A stretch of DNA of 64,000 nucleotides, taken from the NCBI RefSeq assembly GCF_900635955.1, contig NZ_LR134201.1:806001-870000 (forward strand). The letters run 5' to 3'. The notes under the pieces were generated by a model, which saw nothing but the letters and a program-made list of their open reading frames with translations, was not told where the DNA came from and searched no databases. The stretch is from Cedecea lapagei (GTDB lineage: Bacteria; Pseudomonadota; Gammaproteobacteria; Enterobacterales; Enterobacteriaceae). Shown piece after piece: positions 1-8,024 of this stretch (within the stretch, counting starts at the first letter, position 1; each line of letters opens with the position of its first letter). The position numbers and the translations under genes were made by a program.

Positions 1-721
1 TGGACGGGCTGATTTGTGCGCCAACCTGGACGGCACGGCGAGAAACGAAGCCGGTCATCGGGCTGACGATTTTGGTACGCTGCAGCGCCATCCAGCTGTT
101 GCGAACTTCGGTTGCCGCCTGCTGAACGGCGGGCTGTTCTTCTAGCTTCGTGCCGAGGATCATCGCCTGGTTGGCGTTATATTGCTGCACGGCAACATCT
201 AACTGAGCCTGAGCGCTGGTGACCGCATCACGGGCGTGCTGCAGTTCTTCACGGCCAATCAGGTTGGCGCTGCCCAGCGGAATACGGCGGTTCAGGTCGC
301 TTTGTGCCTGTGCCAGCGCGGTTTTCTGCAGTTCGATGTTCGCCTGATACTGTTTGCTGTTGATCATCAGCTGGCGAGTCTGGCGCACGCTTGAGGCCAG
401 CTGAGTTTTTGCCTTTTCAAATGCCTGTTCGGCATCGGCTCCGTCGAGACTGACCAGCACATCACCCTGTTTTACAAAGTCGGTATTGTCCGCCCAGACT
501 TTGGTCACGCTACCGGAGACCTGGGCCATGATCTGCACCTGGTTTCCTGCCACATAAGCATCATCGGTCTCTTCAAAGTGGCGCAGCACCAAAAACCAAT
601 AGATGCCATAAGCCACGGCAATAATGACAAAGAGCAAGGTCAACAAGATCAGGGCACCTTTACGTTTACCTTTCTTGTTACCCGGTTGCTGCGGGGCTTG
701 AGTCTCCGCATTTGCGCTCAT
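1..721 (-). CDS. emrA: EmrA multidrug efflux membrane fusion protein (N-terminal part, truncated by window edge)
   Basis: Only the first 240 residues lie in the window; the gene continues past position 1. EmrA is the periplasmic adaptor that joins the inner-membrane drug/proton antiporter EmrB to TolC and exports hydrophobic uncouplers and nalidixic acid. Visible are a basic cytoplasmic tail rich in Pro/Gln/Lys, one membrane helix (about residues 24-45), then the biotinyl-lipoyl-like half motif and a long helical hairpin with many Gln/Ala, as in the HlyD family. The start ATG is at 719-721, preceded by GGAGAT. emrR lies 135 bases upstream on the same strand, the E. coli arrangement, so the two probably form one operon repressed by EmrR. 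Confidence 0.95.
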   Translation of the reverse strand, partial: MSANAETQAPQQPGNKKGKRKGALILLTLLFVIIAVAYGIYWFLVLRHFEETDDAYVAGNQVQIMAQVSGSVTKVWADNTDFVKQGDVLVSLDGADAEQAFEKAKTQLASSVRQTRQLMINSKQYQANIELQKTALAQAQSDLNRRIPLGSANLIGREELQHARDAVTSAQAQLDVAVQQYNANQAMILGTKLEEQPAVQQAATEVRNSWMALQRTKIVSPMTGFVSRRAVQVGAQISPS

Positions 722-856
722 GTTAATCTCCACCAGTTTATTATTATTTCCGGTCAGCTGAGCCGACCTGTTAGACCTGACAGGCCAGCAACGTGATTGC
801 TGGCCTGAAAGTAGTTGTGAAATCGGATTGTTGTCGGACGTGCAGACGGTGAAAGC

Positions 857-1387
857 TTAGCTCAGCGCCTCAAGGATCACTTTGTCCTCTTCCATTTGGT
901 CGAGGCGGTTGAGCAGCTTACGGGTGATCTGTTCCAGCTGCGCTTTTTCGTCGGCGTCGAGGGCGGACCAGAGCTGATGCAGACAGTTATGCTGCGGCGG
1001 CAGCACCTGAAGCAGGAATTCGTGACCTTTTTCGGTCAAATGCAGATGCAGGCAGCGGCGATCGTTGTCGCTTTCGCGGCGTTCAATCCAGCCGCGTTTT
1101 TCCAGCTCATCGGCGATACGCGTCGCATTTGTGCGGGATGAACCCAGCGCGCAGCTCAGCTCAGAAGGCTGAATGCTGTGATTTTCCTGGGACTCAAGGG
1201 TGATGAGTGCCATGAATAAGGTCTCGTTGATCCCCTGCGCCTTCAGCATCTTATTGCGGTTTTCCAGCAGTTTGCCCTGCATGTGCATACATAGACGCGT
1301 CAACAGAACCTCCTGGTATGGGAACTCCTGATAACGTTTGGCGCGGAACTTCAGCATTTGTTCTATGGGCGTGAACGAACTATCCAT
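857..1387 (-). CDS. emrR: EmrR (MprA) MarR-family repressor of the emr operon
   Basis: This 176-residue protein matches E. coli EmrR/MprA in length and sequence. It has a MarR-type winged helix (about residues 50-140) with the recognition helix around SSRTNATRIADELEKRG and the acidic wing ESDNDRRC. MarR proteins bind palindromic operators as dimers and let go when they bind phenolic drugs or uncouplers; EmrR represses emrRAB this way. It is the first gene of the emr unit, 135 bases upstream of emrA. The intergenic DNA just upstream (1450-1495) holds AT-rich repeats that could be its operator. The start at 1387 gives the family's usual length. Confidence 0.95.
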   Translation of the reverse strand: MDSSFTPIEQMLKFRAKRYQEFPYQEVLLTRLCMHMQGKLLENRNKMLKAQGINETLFMALITLESQENHSIQPSELSCALGSSRTNATRIADELEKRGWIERRESDNDRRCLHLHLTEKGHEFLLQVLPPQHNCLHQLWSALDADEKAQLEQITRKLLNRLDQMEEDKVILEALS

Positions 1388-1842
1388 TTTGGCATAACCT
1401 CATTAGTTGCAGCCGATATAGTAACGATGGTGACAAATAAAGTAAATGCATTATTTATACGTTTATATGCGTATGTATACGTTTATATACGTTTGATTGA
1501 TGCCACCATCGGCGTAAACCACGCCAGGTCATAGCCCAGAGCGCTAAGCAGCGTGGATGAAGAAAATGGGTTTCGAGTGGGATAACGGCGTTTAACGGCA
1601 TCGAAGCCGGAGGCTGATGCCTTGAGGACAGGATAAGTGGCGATGGAAAAGCTGTTTTTCAGTCTTACGCAAGGTTTCGCCCGGCGGCGATTGTCTGCTG
1701 AAAAAGTTGCGGGTCTATCCATATACGGTGTTAATAAATAACCTGCGTTAATGTCACTCGAATTAGTAGACGGGGACAACCTTAACAGACTGTCCCCGTC
1801 ATTACATCTTCAATTTCCCTTATGGGCAGCGGCCAGAACGCG
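1388..1842. other. 455-base intergenic region upstream of emrR; ygaZH absent
   Basis: In E. coli the exporter genes ygaZ and ygaH lie between the ygaY position and emrR. Here this stretch has no recognisable ygaZH sequence. The part next to emrR (1440-1495) is AT-rich and contains the 12-base repeat ATACGTTTATAT at 1457-1468 and again at 1477-1488, with a further ATACGTTT at 1487-1494. The rest has only short open frames that resemble nothing I know. Confidence 0.6.
1457..1494. repeat. Direct repeats ATACGTTTATAT, candidate EmrR operator/promoter region
   Basis: ATACGTTTATAT occurs at 1457-1468 and 1477-1488, exactly 20 bases apart (about two helical turns), followed by a partial third copy at 1487-1494. 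The repeats lie 70-100 bases upstream of the emrR start. The spacing would place bound proteins on one face of the DNA. Assignment to EmrR is inference from position only. Confidence 0.4.
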
Positions 1843-3021
1843 CTAATCGGCCTGCGGCTGGTACCCGCGCCACCACACTACCAGATTTAGTAGGGCGACG
1901 CTGGCGCCGGCAATACACACGCCATTCCAACCCGCATGCTGGTAAGCGCTGGCTGAAAGTAACGAACCCGCCGCGCCGCCAATGAAGTAGCTGGTCATGT
2001 ACCCGGCTGTCAGGCGGTTACGTGCTTCCGGCATCATGCGGTAAATCAGGCTCTGATTGGTGATATGTACTGCCTGAACGGTCAGATCCAACACCAAAAT
2101 ACCTATAATCAAGGCGATGGCCGAGAACTGGCCGAAGGCGATGGCCGCCCAGGAAAGCAGCAGCAACAGCAGGCCAATGGTCGTGGTATGGTGCCCTTTG
2201 CACTTATCAACCAGGCCGCCAGCGGGACGGGCGCCTAGCGCGCCCGCAGCGCCCGCGAGACCGAACAGGCCAATCACTCCTTCCGAATAGTTAAACGGCG
2301 GCGAGGCAAGCAGGAAGGCCATTGAGGTCCAGAGGATACTGAAGTTGGCAAAGGTCAGGCAGCCCAGCAGGGCGCGGGTCCGCAGCAGGCTATTTTGGAT
2401 AAACAGGCTGAAGATAGAGGTCAGCAGCTGAGGATAGTTGAGGTGGTTGTCCTGTTTAACCTGCGGTAAGCCACGCCAGAGCGCCAGCGCCATCAGCGCC
2501 ATCAGCACGCTGGCAATCCAGTAAACGGTACGCCAGCCGCCAAGGCTTGCCAGCAAACCGGCTACGGTTCGCGCCAGCAGGATCCCAAGCAGCAGTCCGC
2601 TCATGATCGTCCCGACCACTTTCCCGCGTTTTTCCGGTGCCGCGAGCGTTGCGGCAAAAGGCACGAGGATTTGCGCGACCACGGAGAAAAGCCCGGTCAG
2701 CGCGGTGCCCAAAATCATCGTCCACAGCGACTGGCTGGTGGCGGTGATGAGCATGCCGCCTGCCGCAAGCAACGTCATAAAGACGATGAGCCCGCGGCGC
2801 TCGAACATGTCACCGAGCGGGACCAGCAGGAGCAGCCCGGCCGCATAGCCAAGTTGCGCTGTGGTGACGATAAAACCTGCCTGGTTTATCGAGAGTGAAA
2901 AGGCATTGGCGATGGTGTCGAGCAGCGGCTGCGCGTAGTAGTTGCTGGCAACGGCGAGGCCGGTGGCGACGGACATCAGGACGATCAGCGCCGGGCTGAG
3001 TCCACGGTGATTGTTCTTCAT
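1843..3021 (-). CDS. MFS transporter (intact gene at the ygaY position)
   Basis: A 392-residue major facilitator with 12 predicted membrane segments and typical loop motifs (LGDMFERRG between helices 2 and 3, a Gly/Ala-rich helix 5, and GGLVDK in the second half). The N-terminal motif SNYYAQPLL is characteristic of a subgroup of bacterial drug- or sugar-exporter-like MFS proteins. Substrate is not evident. In E. coli K-12 the position between proX and ygaZ holds ygaY, an MFS pseudogene, so this is probably the intact counterpart. A TTG codon 12 bases upstream (3031-3033) is in frame, but ATG at 3019-3021, with GAAG eight bases before it, is the likelier start. Confidence 0.85.
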   Translation of the reverse strand: MKNNHRGLSPALIVLMSVATGLAVASNYYAQPLLDTIANAFSLSINQAGFIVTTAQLGYAAGLLLLVPLGDMFERRGLIVFMTLLAAGGMLITATSQSLWTMILGTALTGLFSVVAQILVPFAATLAAPEKRGKVVGTIMSGLLLGILLARTVAGLLASLGGWRTVYWIASVLMALMALALWRGLPQVKQDNHLNYPQLLTSIFSLFIQNSLLRTRALLGCLTFANFSILWTSMAFLLASPPFNYSEGVIGLFGLAGAAGALGARPAGGLVDKCKGHHTTTIGLLLLLLSWAAIAFGQFSAIALIIGILVLDLTVQAVHITNQSLIYRMMPEARNRLTAGYMTSYFIGGAAGSLLSASAYQHAGWNGVCIAGASVALLNLVVWWRGYQPQAD

Positions 3022-3126
3022 TATTATCTTCAACTTGCCATAGAGAGGCGTGAATAATAGCGAAAAATTATGTCATCGGTAGGGGAGGTGGGTGTCGGAT
3101 TGTGCGGTTATTAACCCTCAACCCGA

Positions 3127-3149
3127 CCCTCTCCCTGGAAGGGAGAGGG
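3127..3149. repeat. GC-rich hairpin repeat downstream of proX
   Basis: A perfect 10-bp inverted repeat (CCCTCTCCCT / AGGGAGAGGG) with a three-base loop. A related imperfect hairpin follows at about 3189-3211 (CCCTTCTCC / GGAGAGGGG). Hairpins of this sequence are scattered between genes in many Enterobacteriaceae and behave like REP-type intergenic repeats. Here they lie just past the proX stop and may stabilise or end the proU message. Confidence 0.6.
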
Positions 3150-3217
3150 GGGAAATCGAGAGAAAAGGGAAGCCGGTTATTGGTTGATCCCTTCTCCCTT
3201 TTGAGGAGAGGGGCGGT

Positions 3218-4210
3218 CTATTTCGCCGCCAGCGCCTCTTTCACCCAGCCGTCAAACTGCGCCTGGTGCGCCTTGATCCAGCCATCCACGTGGCCGTTGA
3301 TATCGGCTTCGGAAGACTTACCGTTGTGCATCATCGCATTCTGGGCGTTAATGTCCGCCAGCGGCAACTTCATGATGGCAAACAGCTTCGCGGCCTGCGG
3401 ATTCTTCTCGGCCCATGCTTTGTTAGCGACAATATGCATGGTGTTTACCGGGAAACCGTAGTTCGCGCCGTTAGGCAGTTTGGTATCGATATCTTTCTGC
3501 TCGCCCGGCAGGGAAGAGAACGGCACCTGCAGCCAGACCACATCTTTACCCGGCTTCAGCACGTCGCTCACCCAATAGGGGGTCCAGGTGTAGTACAGCA
3601 CCGGCTTGCCTTCCTTAAAGCGCGCAATCGTGTCGGCCATCATTGCCGAGTAGTTGCCGTGGTTAACGGTGACGGTGTTCGCCAGCTTATAGGCTTCGTT
3701 CTGGTGGTTAATTACCGCCTCACAGCCCCAGCCTGGCGTACAGCCCATCATGTCAGCTTTGCCGTCGCCGTTGCTGTCGAACAGTTTGGCGATTTTGGGA
3801 TCTTTAAGCTGCTCAATATTGGTGATGTGGTACTGATCAGCGGTTTTCTTGTCGATAAGATAACCCTGAGCCGCGCCGGTCACGTAGGTGCCCTCGCGGT
3901 AAAATTTCTTGTCTCCGCCCGCGGCGGCATACATATCATCGTGCAGAGGCTGCCAGTTAACGGCGGTAAAGGTGGCGTCACCGGAGGCGATGGAAGTGTA
4001 GCCGACGTTATAGTCCACTTCACTTGGCTTATTCACGGTGTAGCCCATTTTTTCCAGCGCGCGGCTCACCAGCAGCGTCTGGAAGGTCTCCTCGGAGATG
4101 GTGCTTTGGACCGGTTGAACGGTGATGCCTTTGCCCGGCAGGTCTGCCGCAAAAGCGCTGGTGGTAACGAGTGTCGCAAGAGCTGTGGCTAAAATAGCGT
4201 TATGTCGCAT
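3218..4210 (-). CDS. proX: ProX glycine betaine/proline betaine binding protein
   Basis: A 330-residue periplasmic receptor of the osmotically induced ProU importer, the same length as E. coli ProX. A signal peptide of about 21 residues ends at AFA with ADLPG as the mature N terminus. The three tryptophans forming the aromatic box for the quaternary ammonium group in E. coli (Trp65, Trp140, Trp188 of the mature protein) are found at exactly these positions (preprotein 86, 161, 209). The pair of cysteines flanking the middle one (CTPGWGC) is also kept. It is the last gene of proVWX, 56 bases after proW. Confidence 0.97.
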   Translation of the reverse strand: MRHNAILATALATLVTTSAFAADLPGKGITVQPVQSTISEETFQTLLVSRALEKMGYTVNKPSEVDYNVGYTSIASGDATFTAVNWQPLHDDMYAAAGGDKKFYREGTYVTGAAQGYLIDKKTADQYHITNIEQLKDPKIAKLFDSNGDGKADMMGCTPGWGCEAVINHQNEAYKLANTVTVNHGNYSAMMADTIARFKEGKPVLYYTWTPYWVSDVLKPGKDVVWLQVPFSSLPGEQKDIDTKLPNGANYGFPVNTMHIVANKAWAEKNPQAAKLFAIMKLPLADINAQNAMMHNGKSSEADINGHVDGWIKAHQAQFDGWVKEALAAK

Positions 4211-4266
4211 CGTTATTCCTTTTTAAGGGTGATGGGGCGAGGGGCGGCACGGGGCCGCCGCCAGGC

Positions 4267-5346
4267 TTATTTAATGAAGGGACGGGTCAGCAGACCCAGC
4301 GGGCCGGTGGTGTACCAGCGGCGGTTGCCACGGGAGCGGGAATCGCGCCCTATGGACTGGGTCAGGCGGTCGAGAATAATGGCGAGAATAACAATCCCCA
4401 CGCCACCGACCGTCGCCAGGCCCATATCGAGGCGGCCAATGCCGCGCAGAACCATCTGACCCAGACCGCCGACGGCGATCATCGAAGCGATCACGACCAT
4501 CGACAGCGCCAGCATCAGCGTCTGGTTGACCCCGGCCATGATGGTAGGCATCGCCAGCGGCAGCTGGACCTTGAACAGCATCTGGCGCGGACTGGCGCCG
4601 AAGGAACGAGCCGCCTCGACTAAATCTTCCGGCACCTGCTTAATCCCGAGGATTGTCAGGCGCACAATCGGCGGCAGGGCGAAGATAATCGTCACCACGA
4701 CGCCCGGCACGTTGCCGATGCCGAACAGCATCACGATAGGCACCAGGTAAACGAACGCCGGAGTGGTCTGCATCGCATCCAGCAGCGGGCGAATAATTTT
4801 CGCCGCTCGTTCGCTGCGCGCCAGCCAGATCCCTAACGGCAGGCCAATGACCATACAGAACAGCAGGGCGGTCAGCACCAGCGCGAGGGTAACCATTGCC
4901 TGAGACCACGCGCCAATCGCGCCGATGGCAATCAGAGAGACCAGCGTGGCGACGCCCATGCCGAGGCTCGACATCTGCCAGGCAATCAGCGCAAAGACGA
5001 TAATCGCCACCGGAGCCGGCATGCCCAGCAGCAGCTGCTGAAAGCCGCTAAGGATGTAATCCACCGGCACACGAATCCCCTGGAACACCGGACGGAAGTT
5101 CGTCACGACCCAGTCGATACCCTGCGTCACCCAGCTATCCAGCGGGATCAGCGTTTTGTGGAAGGGATCGAGTAAATTAAAGTGCTCCGGCGCCGCTGCC
5201 GGGGCGGAGTTTAGCCAGTCTGCGCCACCGCTGGTGGCTGCATCCGATGCCGGAGCGCCCCATGCGTCTGCAGAGCCTGCGGCCTGATTAGTCGCTGCAT
5301 CGGTTGCCGCGCTGCTGGTATCCCACGGATTAGTTGCGTCACTCAT
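4267..5346 (-). CDS. proW: ProW permease of the ProU osmoprotectant ABC importer
   Basis: A 359-residue inner-membrane subunit. The first 95 or so residues are a soluble, Ala/Thr/Asp-rich tail (repeats of DAAT and SADAWGAP kind), typical of ProW though slightly longer than in E. coli (354). A binding-protein-dependent transport domain follows, with the EAA loop that contacts ProV visible as EAARSFGASPRQML. Its start overlaps the proV stop by four bases (5343-5346, ATGA), which indicates translational coupling. ProW pairs with ProV to drive uptake of glycine betaine and proline betaine under high osmolarity. Confidence 0.96.
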   Translation of the reverse strand: MSDATNPWDTSSAATDAATNQAAGSADAWGAPASDAATSGGADWLNSAPAAAPEHFNLLDPFHKTLIPLDSWVTQGIDWVVTNFRPVFQGIRVPVDYILSGFQQLLLGMPAPVAIIVFALIAWQMSSLGMGVATLVSLIAIGAIGAWSQAMVTLALVLTALLFCMVIGLPLGIWLARSERAAKIIRPLLDAMQTTPAFVYLVPIVMLFGIGNVPGVVVTIIFALPPIVRLTILGIKQVPEDLVEAARSFGASPRQMLFKVQLPLAMPTIMAGVNQTLMLALSMVVIASMIAVGGLGQMVLRGIGRLDMGLATVGGVGIVILAIILDRLTQSIGRDSRSRGNRRWYTTGPLGLLTRPFIK

Positions 5347-6542
5347 TGACTTGCCCCCTCACGATCTAATGCCTGAAGCAGCACCCCTTTTGAGATGATG
5401 CCCACGTACTGTCCCTCTTCACTGACCACCGGCACCGCGCAGGGAGCCTGGCCGACGTGTGAGAGCAGATCGCTCAGTGAGGTTTCGGCGGAGACGGCTT
5501 CCGGGGACGCCAGGAACGCATTGTCCAGCCCTTCCCCCGCAGCCAGCGCCGCTTTCAGCGAGTCGGTAGAGACTATGCCGAGAAATTTCTGTCCGCGCTC
5601 AATGACATAGCCATATTCGCGGTCGTCATCCTGCAGCAGCTTCAGCGCCGAACGTGGACCAAAACCGGTGGTTTTCCGCAGCAGGCCTGCCGGGCTACGG
5701 CGGGCGATATCTTTGGCGCTAAACACCTGGCTGATATCCACGCCGCGGAAGAAGGTACGCACATAGTCGTTAGCCGGATTATTGAGGATTTCATCCGGCG
5801 TGCCGACCTGTACCACTTCGCCACCCTGCATAATGGCAATACGATCGCCAATACGCATGGCTTCATCAAGGTCGTGGGAAATAAACACGATGGTGCGCTG
5901 ATGTTTTGCCTGCAGCTTAATTAATTCATCCTGCATTTCAGTGCGAATTAGCGGATCTAGCGCCGAGAACGCCTCATCCATTAGCAATATGTCAGGGTTA
6001 ATTGCCAGCGCGCGGGCCAAACCTACGCGTTGACGCATACCGCCTGAGAGTTCATCAGGATACGCGTTCGCGTAATTCTCCAGCCCCACCTGGCGTAATG
6101 CATCGAGGGCTTTTTCCTGACGTTCTTTGACCGGCATACCTGCGAGCTCCATACCGAAAGCGGTATTATTTAATACCGTCATATGGGGCATCAGGGCAAA
6201 TGACTGGAAGACCATTGAGATCTTATTTTTGCGCACCTCACGGAGTTCAGATTCCGATATTTTGGCAATATCAATGCCGTCAATCAGTACCTGTCCGCGG
6301 GTAGGTTCAATCAGGCGATTGAGAAGGCGAACCATGGTGGATTTTCCCGAGCCGGAAAGCCCCATGATGACAAAAATCTCGCCTTCTTCAATGGCCAGAC
6401 TGGCGTCTTTTACGCCAAGCGACAGACCCGTTTTTTCCAGTAACTCACTCTTGGAAATACCTTTCTCAATGTATTTGAATGCGCGCTGCGGATGTTCGCC
6501 AAATACTTTATATAAATTCTTCACTTCTAATTTAATTGCCAT
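5343..6542 (-). CDS. proV: ProV ATPase of the ProU osmoprotectant ABC importer
   Basis: A 399-residue ABC ATPase. Walker A GLSGSGKST lies at residues 61-69, the signature LSGGM at 165-169 and Walker B ILLMDE at 185-190. Two CBS domains follow (about residues 280-395); in the related OpuA they sense ionic strength and gate transport. It is the first gene of the proVWX operon. In E. coli the start of proV also contains the downstream H-NS-binding element of the osmotically controlled proU promoter; the same may hold here. A recognisable proU promoter lies 70-95 bases upstream of the start. Confidence 0.97.
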   Translation of the reverse strand: MAIKLEVKNLYKVFGEHPQRAFKYIEKGISKSELLEKTGLSLGVKDASLAIEEGEIFVIMGLSGSGKSTMVRLLNRLIEPTRGQVLIDGIDIAKISESELREVRKNKISMVFQSFALMPHMTVLNNTAFGMELAGMPVKERQEKALDALRQVGLENYANAYPDELSGGMRQRVGLARALAINPDILLMDEAFSALDPLIRTEMQDELIKLQAKHQRTIVFISHDLDEAMRIGDRIAIMQGGEVVQVGTPDEILNNPANDYVRTFFRGVDISQVFSAKDIARRSPAGLLRKTTGFGPRSALKLLQDDDREYGYVIERGQKFLGIVSTDSLKAALAAGEGLDNAFLASPEAVSAETSLSDLLSHVGQAPCAVPVVSEEGQYVGIISKGVLLQALDREGASQ

Positions 6543-6610
6543 GCAATAAACAGATTCCTGTGTTTAATTTATTTATAAATGATTCCTGATGGAAATATTG
6601 ACCGGCATAT

Positions 6611-6638
6611 ACCCTAACATACTAAGAATCTGAGGCAA
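6611..6638 (-). promoter_or_regulatory. proU osmoregulated sigma-70 promoter
   Basis: Read on the minus strand, -35 TTGCCT (6633-6638) and -10 TAGGGT (6611-6616) are separated by 16 bases. The segment TTGCCTCAGATTCT and the following TATGTTAGGGT are, from memory, nearly identical to the main E. coli/Salmonella proU promoter, which is curbed by H-NS and activated at high salt. It lies about 70 bases upstream of the proV start. Confidence 0.8.
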
Positions 6639-6797
6639 CCCTCGATTTTGTGATATTGAAATATCCACACCGCCGCAATGGGCGAGATTTCCCGTGAGCG
6701 CTGGGCTGAGCAGGAGAGAGAGAAGGGATATATTTTTTGTCAATGCAGGTGATATTCAGCCTGAATCGCGTTGATTCAGGCTGAAATGACAAGAATA

Positions 6798-7988
6798 TTA
6801 CGGGTGAGAAGTTAAATTGATAACAGAGGTTTTATTTCTGTTCAGCAGCCACTTCGCCTTTTCCTGCAAAGTATTATTTTCCCGCCAGGCATGAGCGGCA
6901 GTGACAATATTCTCCAGGGCTTCATCAGGCTTAAAAGTCTCGATATTCGGCCAGGGCCATGGTTTCTGGCTATCGACAAACTGCGCAATATACAGGTAGC
7001 CATTTTGCAGGCTGTGGTCGCCGCTTTTCGCCTGCCAGACGTTGACGCCGACCTTGTCTCCGAGCACGCCTAGCGGGTTCCAGGCATCAAGAATAAAGTT
7101 GCTGTAATGCCAGGATCGCGTGCGGCCAATTTCCGTGACCGGCACGCCGTTTGCGTCAAACTGTACCGGCACACGCTCTGTGGCAGAAATCAGGCGCTGT
7201 TTTGCAGCGTCTTTATCCCCCAGCCAAAGGGCGATCGCGGTTGCCTGAACGTCATACCAGGTGCCGTGGTTATTTTCAGCGGCGGCCTCTTTTTTGCCGT
7301 TTTCACTGGTGGTGAGCCACTGATAATAATCGTGATACCACTTCCTGAGCCCATTGAAGGTCTTTTCGTCCAGCTGACCACCATCGTGCAGCAGCTCAAC
7401 CGCATCTATCACCCGGACTAAACCTCGTCCATCCAGAATCCCGGTGCCGCGTACGCCTTTCCGTCCTGGAATGCTCTGGGCGTAAGTGAGGTTGGGGTTC
7501 ATTCTGGTTTCCGGCGTAATGAACCAGTTCACCAGCTGCTGACGGGCTTTTTCCGCGTAGGCGTCTTTGCCGGAAAGCTGCCACGCCAGCGCCAGATTCC
7601 AGACATCGTCAATCATGCCGTTCAGCCGGGCTTTATCACTTTGCTTTCCTACGGCCGCCGGGTTCATCTGGCCATCTTTTCGCTCCCACGGCAGGCCGTC
7701 GGGGCTTTTGGGGTTGGGCCACCAGTAATCGGAGAAGCTGTAATAGTCGTGCGGATCGCCTGCCGGGGAAGAGGCGCTTTTTTGGGTAATGCTGTAAAGC
7801 GGATGGGTCAGTGCCTGGTCAGCTTTGTGTTTCAGCGCAAGCCAGGCGGGCATGAGCTCCGGATTTTGTTGACTGATTTGTTGCTTGCTGTGCGCCAACT
7901 GCCCCATATCCAGCAGCAGCGGTGCGCTAAAGGCTAACGGTGCGCTGCCGCAAAGCAGCGCGAACAGAGAAAAACGAAATAACGACAT
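6798..7988 (-). CDS. Secreted alginate-lyase-family protein (PF05426 type)
   Basis: A 396-residue protein with a signal peptide of about 21 residues (cut after AFS or SAP), so periplasmic or secreted. It matches the alginate lyase (PL5-like) fold: an alpha-toroid with motif SDYWWPNP near residue 90, NNHGTWYD near residue 240 (the Asn-His pair of A1-III-type lyases) and RSWHYSNF near residue 290, which would supply the catalytic tyrosine. It is predicted to cleave uronic-acid polysaccharides by beta-elimination, but many enterobacterial members are uncharacterised and the substrate need not be alginate. It sits alone between proV and nrdF, where E. coli has no gene, and is followed by nrdF after 36 bases on the wrong side to be its partner. 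Confidence 0.85.
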   Translation of the reverse strand: MSLFRFSLFALLCGSAPLAFSAPLLLDMGQLAHSKQQISQQNPELMPAWLALKHKADQALTHPLYSITQKSASSPAGDPHDYYSFSDYWWPNPKSPDGLPWERKDGQMNPAAVGKQSDKARLNGMIDDVWNLALAWQLSGKDAYAEKARQQLVNWFITPETRMNPNLTYAQSIPGRKGVRGTGILDGRGLVRVIDAVELLHDGGQLDEKTFNGLRKWYHDYYQWLTTSENGKKEAAAENNHGTWYDVQATAIALWLGDKDAAKQRLISATERVPVQFDANGVPVTEIGRTRSWHYSNFILDAWNPLGVLGDKVGVNVWQAKSGDHSLQNGYLYIAQFVDSQKPWPWPNIETFKPDEALENIVTAAHAWRENNTLQEKAKWLLNRNKTSVINLTSHP

Positions 7989-8024
7989 AGGCCACCTCGC
8001 AGAAACGACTCAGCGGCCAGACTA

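Noticed and set aside
1643..1741. Plus-strand open frame of 32 codons beginning MEKLFFSLTQGF
   Set aside because: No family recognised, no clear ribosome-binding site, short; could be chance in an intergenic region.
1483..1779. Minus-strand 98-codon frame
   Set aside because: Composition unlike a protein, no match to ygaZ or ygaH, overlaps repeats upstream of emrR.
3266..4192. 308-codon plus-strand frame opposite proX
   Set aside because: Antisense shadow of proX; proX is certain from its tryptophan box and signal peptide.
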